Notes under the pieces: generated by a model
Databases searched by the model: none
What the model saw: the letters and a program-made list of their open reading frames with translations, nothing else
What the model was told of the DNA's origin: nothing
Assembly: GCF_014649955.1 (NCBI RefSeq)
Contig: NZ_BMUA01000002.1
Location: forward strand, 124,001-188,000
Length of the DNA: 64,000 bases
Reading direction: 5' to 3'
Origin: Streptomyces violascens
Lineage (GTDB): Bacteria; Actinomycetota; Actinomycetes; Streptomycetales; Streptomycetaceae
In this document: piece by piece, positions 1-8,880 of the stretch
Position numbering within the stretch: the first letter of the stretch is position 1
Layout: the number at the start of each line of letters is the position of its first letter
Translations under genes and position numbers: made by a program

Positions 1-102
1 GAAAAGTTCACCTGGGCCCGCGCCGCCCAGGGCACCGCCGAGCTCTACCGCGAGGCGATCGAGGCCCAGGGGCGCGTCCCGGCCCGGAAGCCCGCCAGGT
101 GA
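1..102 (+). CDS. C-terminal fragment, probable group 4 glycosyltransferase
   Basis: The window opens inside an open frame that ends at TGA 100-102 and encodes the last 33 residues of a protein. The tail (FTWARAAQGTAELYREAI) resembles the C-terminal helix of GT-B fold family 4 glycosyltransferases, where a W-x-R-x-A segment precedes a YREA-like end. The following methyltransferase and toroid genes commonly sit beside a glycosyltransferase in Streptomyces. The call is an inference from a very short piece; the rest of the gene lies outside the window. Confidence 0.45.
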   Translation, partial: EKFTWARAAQGTAELYREAIEAQGRVPARKPAR

Positions 103-175
103 CCGGGCGCCCCGCGCCCACGACTACCGGCCGCTCCGCGGCCACAGGTGATCTCCATCGGAAAGGGCAGACCCC

Positions 176-931
176 GTGCTGACCGTCGACTTCTCCCGCT
201 TCCCGCTCGCCCCGGGCGACCATGTGCTCGACCTGGGCTGCGGCGCGGGCCGGCACGCCTTCGAGTGCTACCGGCGCGGCGCCCAGGTCGTGGCCCTCGA
301 CCAGAACGGCGAGGAGATCCGCGAGGTCGCCAAGTGGTTCGCCGCGATGAAGGAGGCCGGTGAGGCGCCCGAGGGGGCGACCGCGACCGCGATGGAGGGC
401 GACGCGCTCAACCTGCCCTTCCCCGACGAGTCCTTCGACGTCGTGATCATCTCCGAGGTCATGGAGCACATCCCCGACGACAAGGGCGTGCTCGCCGAGA
501 TGGTCCGCGTCCTGAGGCCCGGCGGCCGCATCGCGGTCACCGTGCCGCGGTACGGGCCCGAGAAGGTGTGCTGGGCGCTCTCCGACGCGTACCACGAGGT
601 CGAGGGCGGCCACATCCGCATCTACAAGGCCGACGAGCTCATCGGCAAGATGAAGCAGGCCGGCCTCAAGCCGTACGGCACCCACCACGCGCACGCGCTG
701 CACTCGCCGTACTGGTGGCTCAAGTGCGCCTTCGGCGTCGACAACGACAAGGCGCTGCCGGTCAAGGCGTACCACCAGCTCCTGGTCTGGGACATCATGA
801 AGACGCCCGGCATCAGCACCGTCACCCGGCTCGCCGAGCGGGCGCTCAACCCCGTCGTCGGCAAGAGCTTCGTGGCGTACGCGACCAAGCCGCACCTTCC
901 CGTGCTGCCGGGAAAGAGTGCCGCCAAGTGA
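176..931 (+). CDS. Class I SAM-dependent methyltransferase
   Basis: This 251-residue protein has the Methyltransf_11 layout. The SAM-binding motif I (VLDLGCGAGRHAFE) lies near residue 20, an acidic residue ends beta-2 (VALDQNG), and motif IV/post-I reads VIISEVMEHIPD near residues 95-107, followed by LRPGGRIAVTVP. The acceptor substrate cannot be told from sequence. I chose the GTG at 176 because GAAAGGG lies a few bases upstream and the conserved fold begins almost at once. The stop overlaps the GTG of the next gene (GTGA at 928-931), so the two are translationally coupled and probably act on the same lipid or glycan made with the upstream glycosyltransferase. Confidence 0.85.
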   Translation: MLTVDFSRFPLAPGDHVLDLGCGAGRHAFECYRRGAQVVALDQNGEEIREVAKWFAAMKEAGEAPEGATATAMEGDALNLPFPDESFDVVIISEVMEHIPDDKGVLAEMVRVLRPGGRIAVTVPRYGPEKVCWALSDAYHEVEGGHIRIYKADELIGKMKQAGLKPYGTHHAHALHSPYWWLKCAFGVDNDKALPVKAYHQLLVWDIMKTPGISTVTRLAERALNPVVGKSFVAYATKPHLPVLPGKSAAK

Positions 932-2004
932 CCTCTCCGGAGCGCACCGAACACCTCGTCCTACCCGGGGTGCTCACCGCCGGGCAGGCCGGGCAGACGG
1001 TCGCCGCCCTGCTCGCCGTCCAGCGCGCCGACGGCGCCATCCCCTGGTTCCGCGGCCACCACCTGGACCCCTGGGACCACACCGAGGCCGCGATGGCCCT
1101 GGACGCGGCGGGCGAACACGCCGCCGCGGAGCGCGCCTACGACTGGCTCGCCCGGCACCAGAACGAGGACGGCTCCTGGTACGCCGCCTATCACGACGGC
1201 GAACACGACCGGGTCACCGACCGGGGCCGGGAGTCCAACTTCGTCGCCTACATAGCGGTCGGCGTCTGGCACCACTACCTCGCCACCGGCGACGACACCT
1301 TCCTCGACCGCATGTGGCCCGCCGTCTACGCGGCCGTCGAATGGGTCCTCGCCCTCCAGCAGAGCGGCGGGCAGATCGGCTGGAAGCGCGAGGAGGACGG
1401 CAGCGCCGTCACCGACGCGCTGCTCACCGGCAGCTCCTCCGTCCACCACGCGCTGCGCTGCGCGCTCGCCATCGCCGAGCAGCGCGAAGAGCCGCAGCCC
1501 GACTGGGAGTTGGCGGCCGGCGCGCTCGCCCACGCCGTCCAGCACCACCCCGAGCGCTTCCTCGACAAGTCCCGCTACTCGATGGACTGGTACTACCCGG
1601 TCCTCGGCGGCGCGGTCACCGGGGACGCTGCCAAGGCCCGTATCGAATCGATGTGGGACGACTTCGTGGTGCCCGGCCTCGGGGTGCGCTGCGTGCTGCC
1701 CAACCCGTGGGTCACCGGCGGCGAGAGCTGCGAACTGGCCCTCGCGCTCTGGGCGATGGGCGAGTCCGACCGGGCCCTGGAGATCCTCCAGTCCATCCAG
1801 CACCTGCGCGACCCCGCGACGGGCCTGTACTGGACGGGCTACGTCTTCGAGGGCAACCGCGCGGTGTGGCCGGAGGAGCTCACGACGTGGACGGCGGGCT
1901 CCCTGCTGCTCGCGGTCGCGGCGCTGGGCGGGGACGAGCCGACCACGGCGGTGTTCGGCGGGGACCGGCTCCCCAGGGGTCTGGCGCCCTACTGCTGCGG
2001 GTAG
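928..2004 (+). CDS. Prenyltransferase/squalene-oxidase-repeat-like alpha-toroid protein
   Basis: The product is 358 residues starting at the GTG that overlaps the preceding stop. It is rich in paired helices and has a QW-like motif (Q-x3-G-x-W in RHQNEDGSW, about residue 75), a signature of the alpha/alpha toroid of terpene cyclases and prenyltransferase beta subunits. No DxDD or DDxxD catalytic motif is visible, so it is unlikely to be a genuine squalene-hopene cyclase. A glycoside-hydrolase-like toroid is the main alternative. Linkage to a methyltransferase and probable glycosyltransferase suggests a role in a cell-surface or secondary glycoconjugate; the reaction is unknown. Confidence 0.7.
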   Translation: MTSPERTEHLVLPGVLTAGQAGQTVAALLAVQRADGAIPWFRGHHLDPWDHTEAAMALDAAGEHAAAERAYDWLARHQNEDGSWYAAYHDGEHDRVTDRGRESNFVAYIAVGVWHHYLATGDDTFLDRMWPAVYAAVEWVLALQQSGGQIGWKREEDGSAVTDALLTGSSSVHHALRCALAIAEQREEPQPDWELAAGALAHAVQHHPERFLDKSRYSMDWYYPVLGGAVTGDAAKARIESMWDDFVVPGLGVRCVLPNPWVTGGESCELALALWAMGESDRALEILQSIQHLRDPATGLYWTGYVFEGNRAVWPEELTTWTAGSLLLAVAALGGDEPTTAVFGGDRLPRGLAPYCCG

Positions 2005-2091
2005 GACGACCCGTACGGAGTCGCCCGAGTGGCGCAGTGCGGTGGGCCGGGTGAGGCTGCCGGGGAGGCCGAACATCCCCCGGAGGTCATC

Positions 2092-2691
2092 GTGCCCAGT
2101 ACGTTCCCCATCCGCCGCATAGTCGTGGCGGTCGTCCTTTCCTGCACCGTCCTGGTGTCGACGACCGCCTGCGGAGGAGAGACCAGAAGCACCGAGAACA
2201 CCACGCGGAGCACCACGGAGAAATCCGCCCAGGACGCCGCCCTGGTCGCGGCCACCGCATCGCCGACCCCCTCGGCCGAGCGGCAGAGGCTCGCCAAGAC
2301 GCGCTTCGTCGCCAACGCGGGGCTCGCGGCGGGTGCCGCCTACCAGTGGATCGTGAAGCCCTTCAAGGCCGGCAAGTTCAAGAAGGGCGCCAAGGGCCGT
2401 ACGTTCGCACTCGTCAAGGCGGGCCTGGCCGGCGCGTTCACGTACAACCGCCTGAAGGCCGCGACCGAGAACGCCAAGGGCGACCCCCTGCTCTCCAAGG
2501 CCCTCGCGCCCCTGTCCTCCGGGATCGACTCCCTCAAGAACATGGGCACGAAGCTCCGCAACGGGGATGCGAGCGATGCGGACGTCAGCCAGTTCGAGAA
2601 GGTGATCGGTGGGGTCAAGGACGCGGGGGCGGGCGCCGGGGCGCCGGTCAAGGACCAGGTTCCCTCTGCCGGGCAGCTTGCCGGAGGCTGA
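2092..2691 (+). CDS. Putative secreted lipoprotein, function unknown
   Basis: The protein has 199 residues from the GTG at 2092, which is preceded by a good ribosome-binding site (GGAGG at 2082-2086). A start at 2029 would put an unlikely 21-residue polar extension ahead of the signal peptide. Residues 1-27 form a lipoprotein signal: basic PIRR, hydrophobic VVAVVLSCTVLV, lipobox STTAC. The mature part begins with a Ser/Thr-rich linker and continues with lysine- and alanine-rich helices. I recognise no domain. It stands alone between convergent neighbours. Confidence 0.75.
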   Translation: MPSTFPIRRIVVAVVLSCTVLVSTTACGGETRSTENTTRSTTEKSAQDAALVAATASPTPSAERQRLAKTRFVANAGLAAGAAYQWIVKPFKAGKFKKGAKGRTFALVKAGLAGAFTYNRLKAATENAKGDPLLSKALAPLSSGIDSLKNMGTKLRNGDASDADVSQFEKVIGGVKDAGAGAGAPVKDQVPSAGQLAGG

Positions 2692-2734
2692 CCTCCCTGC
2701 GTCGTCGCAGCGCAGCGGAACTCGCCAAGGGCGC

Positions 2735-3745
2735 TCAGGCGTTCAGGTCGGCCAGCACGCGTAGCGTGTTCGGGTCCGGTGAGGTGACCAGCAGGTCCGT
2801 CACCGGGCCCTTGCGCCATTGCTCCAGGCGTTCCGCTATGCGCCCGCGCGGGCCCACCAGGGAGATGTCGTCGGCGAAGGCGTCCGGTACGGCCAGGACC
2901 GCCTCGTCCCGGCGGCCCGCCAGGAACAGGTCCTGGATGTGGCGGGCCTCGTCCTCGTAGCCCATGCGGGCCATCAGGTCGGCGTGGAAGTTGCGGGCCG
3001 CGTGGCCCATGCCGCCGATGTAGAAGCCCAGCATCGCCTTCACCGGGAGCAGCCCCTCGGCGACGTCGTCGCACACGTGGGCCCGCACCATGGGGGCGAC
3101 CAGGAAGTCCTCGCGCAGCCCCGTCAGCGCGGCGGCGTACGCGTCGGTGCGGGTCGGCGACCAGTACAGCGGGAGCCAGCCGTCGGCGATGCGGGTCGTC
3201 TGGGCGATGTTCTTGGGGCCCTCGGCGCCCAGGAGCACGGGGATGTCCGGGCGCAGGGGATGGGTGATGGCCTTGAGGGGCTTGCCCAGGCCCGTACCGT
3301 CCGCGCCGCCGTACGGATGCGGGTGAAAGCGGCCGTCGAGCTCGACCGGGGCCTCGCGGCGCAGGACCTGGCGGATGACGTCGACGTACTCGCGGGTCGC
3401 GGTGAGCGGGCTCGACGGGAACGGGCGGCCGTACCAGCCCTCGACGACCTGCGGCCCCGAGAGTCCGAGGCCCAGCATCATCCGGCCGCCCGAGAGGTGG
3501 TCCAGGGTGAGGGCGTGCATGGCGGTGGCGGTGGGGGTGCGCGCGGCCATCTGCGCGACTGCGGTGCCGAGCCGGATGCGCGAGGTGTGCGCCGCGATCC
3601 AGGTCAGGGTGGTGAAGGCGTCCGAGCCCCAGGCCTCCGCCGTCCACACCGAGTGGTAGCCGAACTCCTCGGCCGCGCGGGCCAGTTCGAGGTGGGCGGG
3701 GTTCGGGCCGCGCCCCCAGTAGCCGAGTGCGAGTCCCAGGCGCAT
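2735..3745 (-). CDS. LLM class F420-dependent oxidoreductase
   Basis: This 336-residue protein is a TIM-barrel of the bacterial luciferase family. The N-terminus MRLGLALGYWGRGPNPAHLE matches the first strand of F420-dependent members, and ELARAAEEFGYHSVWTAEAWGSDAFT is the typical second strand. LSGGRMMLGLGLSGPQVVEGWYG is the conserved cofactor-contact region. The ATG at 3745 has a strong GGGAGGGG ribosome-binding site; further upstream codons lack one. A CTGAC-N5-GTCAG palindrome lies 22 bp upstream, as at two steroid-catabolism promoters in this window. In M. tuberculosis a similar protein, Rv3520c, belongs to the KstR regulon. A role in steroid redox chemistry is inferred; the substrate is unknown. 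Confidence 0.88.
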   Translation of the reverse strand: MRLGLALGYWGRGPNPAHLELARAAEEFGYHSVWTAEAWGSDAFTTLTWIAAHTSRIRLGTAVAQMAARTPTATAMHALTLDHLSGGRMMLGLGLSGPQVVEGWYGRPFPSSPLTATREYVDVIRQVLRREAPVELDGRFHPHPYGGADGTGLGKPLKAITHPLRPDIPVLLGAEGPKNIAQTTRIADGWLPLYWSPTRTDAYAAALTGLREDFLVAPMVRAHVCDDVAEGLLPVKAMLGFYIGGMGHAARNFHADLMARMGYEDEARHIQDLFLAGRRDEAVLAVPDAFADDISLVGPRGRIAERLEQWRKGPVTDLLVTSPDPNTLRVLADLNA

Positions 3746-3766
3746 GTGCCGTCCCCTCCCAGTGAT

Positions 3767-3781
3767 CTGACGATCTGTCAG
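3767..3781. promoter_or_regulatory. CTGAC-N5-GTCAG operator-like palindrome
   Basis: The sequence CTGACGATCTGTCAG has 5-bp inverted arms and lies 22 bp upstream of the F420 oxidoreductase start. The same arms and spacing occur at 6635-6649 and 16274-16288 in front of acyl-CoA/steroid catabolism operons, which suggests one TetR-type repressor for all three. The regulator itself is not evident in this window. Confidence 0.55.
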
Positions 3782-3796
3782 GGGACTGTAAGCGCA

Positions 3797-3831
3797 ACGG
3801 CCCCCCGCCCGGAAGAGGGGCGGGGGGCCGT
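3797..3831 (-). terminator. Strong stem-loop terminator
   Basis: A perfect 14-bp GC stem (3797-3810 with 3818-3831) closes a 7-nt loop. It lies 17 bp past the stop of the minus-strand DUF5336-like gene. There is no T-run, which is usual for Streptomyces terminators. Confidence 0.7.
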
Positions 3832-3848
3832 CGTGGTGGGCGGGCGGA

Positions 3849-4706
3849 TCAGCCGCGCTGGATGCCGGTGGTGTCCTGCAGGACGCCACGGCGGCCGTCC
3901 TGCGTCTGGGCGACCAGGCCGGGACCGCGCTGGTCGACGGCCAGGTACCAGGTGCCCGGGGCGAGTTCGGCGATCGGGGTCGGCGAGCCGTCCTCCGCGT
4001 ACAGCGGGCGGGCGACGGGGACCGCGAACCAGAACGGGGCGAAGTCGCCGGCCGGGGCGGCAGCGGCGGGCTGCGCCTGGCTGTCCTTGTTCAGGTCCGC
4101 GGCCGGAGCCGGGGCCTGCGCGCCGAACGGCTGGGCCTGGGCCTGCGGCTGGCCGCCGAGGCTCGGGTCGCCGGGCTGCGCGGCGTACGGCTGCTGGGCG
4201 CCGGGGTAGCCGTAGCCACCGGCCGGCTGGGGCGCGCCCGGGTAGCCGTAGGGCTGCGGGGCGGCCGGGCTCGGGGCGCCCATGAGCGGCGCCTTGAGCG
4301 CGCCGACCAGCGGCGAGGCCACGGCGGCCGCGGCGAGCGCCAGCGTGGCGATCAGGCCGAGGATCATGCCGGCGCCGGAGCCGTGCGCGTCGATGATCGT
4401 CCAGAACGCGGTCCACGCGGCGAAGACGGTGAACGCGACGCCGAACTGCGTGAGGTCCAGGCCCGCGACCTTCTTCGGCTGCGGCAGCGAGCGGCCCACG
4501 ACCACCAGGACCGCACCGATGATGCCCGCCAGGTACATGCTCATCAGGAGCGAGAGCGAGTCCCAGGCGTTCGGCGCGTCCACGCTCGGGCAGAACTGGC
4601 CGGAGCAGCTCGGAGCGGACGTGAGATTCAGGAACGAGGCGATGAACAGCACCACCGCTGCACCGATCACCACGCCGTCGCCTCGTGTGAGGGAGCGGAT
4701 GTTCAC
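3849..4706 (-). CDS. DUF5336-type membrane protein with Gly/Pro/Gln-rich tail
   Basis: The product is 285 residues. Four hydrophobic segments occupy roughly residues 10-28, 50-72, 85-105 and 112-135; the first extracellular loop has two cysteines (APSCSGQFCPS). After residue 150 comes a low-complexity stretch with repeated YGYPGAPQP and YPGAQQPY units, then a hydrophilic folded end (FAPFWFAVPVARPLYAEDG). This resembles the mycobacterial 34-kDa antigen family (DUF5336). The GTG start follows GAGGAC. Its function is unknown; a surface-exposed disordered domain is likely. Confidence 0.75.
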   Translation of the reverse strand: MNIRSLTRGDGVVIGAAVVLFIASFLNLTSAPSCSGQFCPSVDAPNAWDSLSLLMSMYLAGIIGAVLVVVGRSLPQPKKVAGLDLTQFGVAFTVFAAWTAFWTIIDAHGSGAGMILGLIATLALAAAAVASPLVGALKAPLMGAPSPAAPQPYGYPGAPQPAGGYGYPGAQQPYAAQPGDPSLGGQPQAQAQPFGAQAPAPAADLNKDSQAQPAAAAPAGDFAPFWFAVPVARPLYAEDGSPTPIAELAPGTWYLAVDQRGPGLVAQTQDGRRGVLQDTTGIQRG

Positions 4707-4850
4707 GTAAAAGTCCTCTTTTATGTCGTCTCGTCGGGGCGGTCATCGCTGCCGCCGGTGTACGTGCACACGGCGTGAAGCTCTAGGTGGTTCCCCCTGT
4801 GCGGAAGAATCTATCGTCTGGCTCTGCGGGTCGTACGGCGGGTCGGGAGC

Positions 4851-5831
4851 CTACCCGCCCAGGAACGCCATAATGCCGTCGGCGATGCCCTGGGCCGCCT
4901 TCTGGTGCCACTCCGCACTCTTGAGCAGCGCCGAATCCCGGGAATCGCGCATGTTGCCGCACTCGATGAACACCTTCGGAACCTTCGACAGGTTGAGGCC
5001 GCCGAGGTCGCTGCGGGTGTCCAGGGCGGTGCCGTCGCCCACGTAGTTGGAGGCGTTCATGCCCGTGTCCTGGACGAACTTCCCCGCGATCCGCACACCG
5101 AGTTCACGCGAAGGCCCCACGATCGGGGCGGTGTCGGCGGCGCCGCCCTTCACCTTCGCGGGCAGGATCACATGGAAGCCGCGCTGGCCCTCGTCCGCGC
5201 CGTCCGCGTGCACCGACACGACGGCGTCCGCCTTCGCCTGATTCCCGATCCGGGCCCGCTCGTCCACACACGGGCCGAATGTCCGGTCGCCGTCGTGGGT
5301 GAACACGACCTTCGCGCCCTGCTTTTCCAGGATTGCCCTGATGCGGTGCGACACATCGAGTGTGAACTCGGCCTCCGTATAACCGTCGTTGGTGTCGGTG
5401 CCGGTGGTGTCGCATTCCTTCTTGTTCGTTCCGATGTCCACCGGCTCATTGATCTCTTGTGTATGCCGGAAATTATTCGGATTGTGACCCGGATCGATGA
5501 CGACGGTCTTTCCGGCGAGCGGCCCGGCGCCGGATCCGTTCTTGGACGCGGCGGGCGCCGAGGCGGAGCCGGGGGCGCCGCCCGGGGTGGAGGAGGCCGT
5601 CACGGTCACCGTCGCCGTGCCGGCCCCGGGCGGCGCCGACGGCGCCGAGCGGCTCGGCAGGGGGAGCACCTTCGGCGGCTTGTTGTCCTGGCTGCCGGGG
5701 CTGCTCATCGCCTGCCAGACCAGCCAGCCCGCGAGGGCGGTCGGCGCAAGCGCCGCGAGGGCGACGAGAGCCCGGCCGCGCACACGGCGCGCCCGGCTGT
5801 CCGGATTCGATGACTCGCTGTCGTACGGCAC
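4851..5831 (-). CDS. N-acetylmuramoyl-L-alanine amidase (Amidase_3)
   Basis: This 326-residue membrane-anchored zinc amidase cleaves the bond between MurNAc and L-alanine in peptidoglycan. Residues 20-42 form a signal anchor (ALVALAALAPTALAGWLVW). A Ser/Pro/Gly-rich linker leads to the catalytic domain from about residue 108. Zinc ligands are visible as the His in VIDPGHN, the Glu in YTEAEFTL and the His in VSVHADG, and the general base Glu is in VFIECGNM. The layout is like mycobacterial Rv3717/CwlM-class amidases. The neighbouring genes give no operon clue. Confidence 0.9.
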   Translation of the reverse strand: MPYDSESSNPDSRARRVRGRALVALAALAPTALAGWLVWQAMSSPGSQDNKPPKVLPLPSRSAPSAPPGAGTATVTVTASSTPGGAPGSASAPAASKNGSGAGPLAGKTVVIDPGHNPNNFRHTQEINEPVDIGTNKKECDTTGTDTNDGYTEAEFTLDVSHRIRAILEKQGAKVVFTHDGDRTFGPCVDERARIGNQAKADAVVSVHADGADEGQRGFHVILPAKVKGGAADTAPIVGPSRELGVRIAGKFVQDTGMNASNYVGDGTALDTRSDLGGLNLSKVPKVFIECGNMRDSRDSALLKSAEWHQKAAQGIADGIMAFLGG

Positions 5832-5888
5832 GGGAGCGATGCTAGCGGCGGGGACCTGTCAAGCCCGGGCACTCCGCGCCGCGAAGTG

Positions 5889-6665
<777 letters not shown>

Positions 6666-6706
6666 CTCTTGCGCCGTTCCGGGACCGGCGACGGGTGAGG
6701 GCGTCC

Positions 6707-8866
6707 ATGGGCATCGCGATCACGCAAGAACAACGGGAGCTCGCGGAGGCGGTACGCGGCTGGCTGGCGCGGGCCGTGCCCGTCGAGGAGGTGCGCAAGC
6801 TCCTGGACGCGCCCGAGGCCGCCGGGGCCCGCCCGCTGTTCTGGGACGGGCTCGCCGAACAGGGGCTGCTCGGCATCCACCTCGGCGAGGAGTTCGGCGG
6901 GGGCGGCCTCGTCGAGCTCGCGGTCGTCCTGGAGGAGGCCGGGCGCGGTCTGCTGCCGGGCCCGTATCTGCCCGGGGTGCTCGCCGCCGAGCTGCTGCGC
7001 CGCGCCGGGCGGCACGACGCCCTTGTCGGGGACATCGCCGAAGGCCGCAGGACCGCGGCCGTGGCACTCGGCGCGGGCACGCTCGCCGCCGTCGGCTGCG
7101 AGGGCGGCTGGCTGCTCGACGGGACCGCACCGCCCGTACTGGCCGCGGGCCAGGCCGAGTTGGTGATCCTCGCGGCGAAGGCGCACGACCGCACGCTCTG
7201 GCTCGCGGTGGACGCCGACGCCCTGCACATCCGTACCCACACGAGCACCGACCCGACCCGTCCCACCGCCGAGGTGCGGGCCGAGGGCGTCGTGGTGGAC
7301 GCGGGCCGGGTCCTGGACGTGGACTCCGCGCTCGTCCGCGACCTCGCCGCGCTCCTGTTCGCCGCCGAATCCTGCGGCACGGCGGCCCGCGCCCTGGAGA
7401 TCGCGGCCGAGCACGCCAAGGTCAGGGAGCAGTTCGGCCGCCCCATCGGCCAGTTCCAGGCGGTCAAGCACCTCTGCGCGGACATGCTCGTACGCTTGGA
7501 GCAGGCCCGCGCGCTGGTGTGGGACGCGGCCCGCGCCATGGACGAGCCCGCCGAGGTGCGGGGCCTGGTCGCCTCCCTCGCCGCCACGGCCGTCGACGCC
7601 GCCTGCTCCTGCGCCAAGGACTGCATCCAGATCCTCGGCGGCATCGGCTTCACCTGGGAGCACGACGCCCACCTGTATCTGCGCCGCGCCCTGGTCGCCC
7701 GCCAGCTCCTCGGCGCCGGGGACGCCCACCGGCTGCGGGCGGTCCGCCTCGCGAGCGGCGGCGCCCGCCGCGAGCTGCGGATGGAACTGCCGCCGGAGGC
7801 CGAGAACTTCCGCGGCCCCGCCCGAGCGGTGATCGAGGGCGTACGGGACCTGGACCCGGCCGCGGTGCGCCGGGCCCTGGCACCCACGGGATACGCGGCT
7901 CCGCACCTGCCGGCCCCGTACGGACTGGGCGCGGGACCCGTTCAACAACTCGTCGTCCAGGAGGAGCTGCGGCGATCCGGGGTCAAGGTGAGCGACCTCG
8001 GGACAGCCACCTGGGTGGTCCCCTCCCTCCTCGCGTACGGGACCGGCCCCCAGCAGGACCGCTTCCTCGGCCCCACCCTGCGCGGCGAGCTGCTGTGGTG
8101 CCAGCTGTTCTCCGAACCCGGCGCGGGCTCCGACCTCGCCTCGCTGCGCACCAAGGCCGAGCGCACCGACGACGGCGGCTGGCGGATCACCGGCCAGAAG
8201 GTGTGGACGAGTGCCGCGCAGTGGGCGGACTACGGCATCCTGCTGGCCCGCACCGACCCCGCGGCCCCCAAGCACAAGGGCCTCACGTACTTCCGGATCG
8301 ACATGAAGCGGACGAGCGGCATCGACGTCCGCCCCCTGAAGGAGATCACCGGGGACTCCCTCTTCAACGAGGTGTACTTCGACGGGGCGCTGCTGCCCGC
8401 CGACGCCGTCGTGGGCGAGGTGAACGGCGGCTGGCGCGTCGCCCGCAACACCCTGGGCAACGAACGCGTCCACATGGCCGACCAGTTGACCTTCGACACC
8501 GGCCTCGAAGCGCTGATCGCCCGCGCCGGGGAACTGGACGGCGCGTACCGGGCGCGGATCGGCGCCCTTGCCGCCGAGGCGCACGCGCTGGCCTGCATCG
8601 GGCTCCGTACGACGATGCAGCAGGCCTTGGGCCTGGAACCGGGAGCCGGGGCCAGCGTCCGCAAGCTCGTCCAGACCCCGCACCAGCAGAAGATCGCCGA
8701 GCTCGCCCTGGAACTCCTCGGCCCCGAGGGCGCGGTCGCCGAGGGGCCCGGCGAGCGGGCCGTGCACGGCTTCCTCATGTCCCGCTGCCTGACCATCGCG
8801 GGCGGCACCACCCAGGTCCAGCTCAACGTCGTCGCCGAGCGCATCCTCGGCCTGCCCCGAGACTGA
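6707..8866 (+). CDS. Fused two-domain acyl-CoA dehydrogenase, FadE34-like
   Basis: The protein has 719 residues, close to the 711 of mycobacterial FadE34, and consists of two acyl-CoA dehydrogenase units in tandem. Unit 1 (about 1-340) ends in ILGGIGFTWEHDAHLYLRRA, which carries a Glu at the usual catalytic-base position. Unit 2 (about 350-719) has the FAD-binding stretch WCQLFSEPGAGSDLASL and ends in IAGGTTQVQLNVVAERILGLPR, where that Glu is absent. Such proteins act as fused heterodimers with one active site and oxidise steroid or bile-acid side-chain CoA thioesters. The ATG at 6707 was chosen by family length. The KstR-like and CTGAC sites upstream and the thiolase downstream support a steroid side-chain role. 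Confidence 0.88.
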   Translation: MGIAITQEQRELAEAVRGWLARAVPVEEVRKLLDAPEAAGARPLFWDGLAEQGLLGIHLGEEFGGGGLVELAVVLEEAGRGLLPGPYLPGVLAAELLRRAGRHDALVGDIAEGRRTAAVALGAGTLAAVGCEGGWLLDGTAPPVLAAGQAELVILAAKAHDRTLWLAVDADALHIRTHTSTDPTRPTAEVRAEGVVVDAGRVLDVDSALVRDLAALLFAAESCGTAARALEIAAEHAKVREQFGRPIGQFQAVKHLCADMLVRLEQARALVWDAARAMDEPAEVRGLVASLAATAVDAACSCAKDCIQILGGIGFTWEHDAHLYLRRALVARQLLGAGDAHRLRAVRLASGGARRELRMELPPEAENFRGPARAVIEGVRDLDPAAVRRALAPTGYAAPHLPAPYGLGAGPVQQLVVQEELRRSGVKVSDLGTATWVVPSLLAYGTGPQQDRFLGPTLRGELLWCQLFSEPGAGSDLASLRTKAERTDDGGWRITGQKVWTSAAQWADYGILLARTDPAAPKHKGLTYFRIDMKRTSGIDVRPLKEITGDSLFNEVYFDGALLPADAVVGEVNGGWRVARNTLGNERVHMADQLTFDTGLEALIARAGELDGAYRARIGALAAEAHALACIGLRTTMQQALGLEPGAGASVRKLVQTPHQQKIAELALELLGPEGAVAEGPGERAVHGFLMSRCLTIAGGTTQVQLNVVAERILGLPRD

Positions 8867-8880
8867 AGGGTTCCCCTGCC

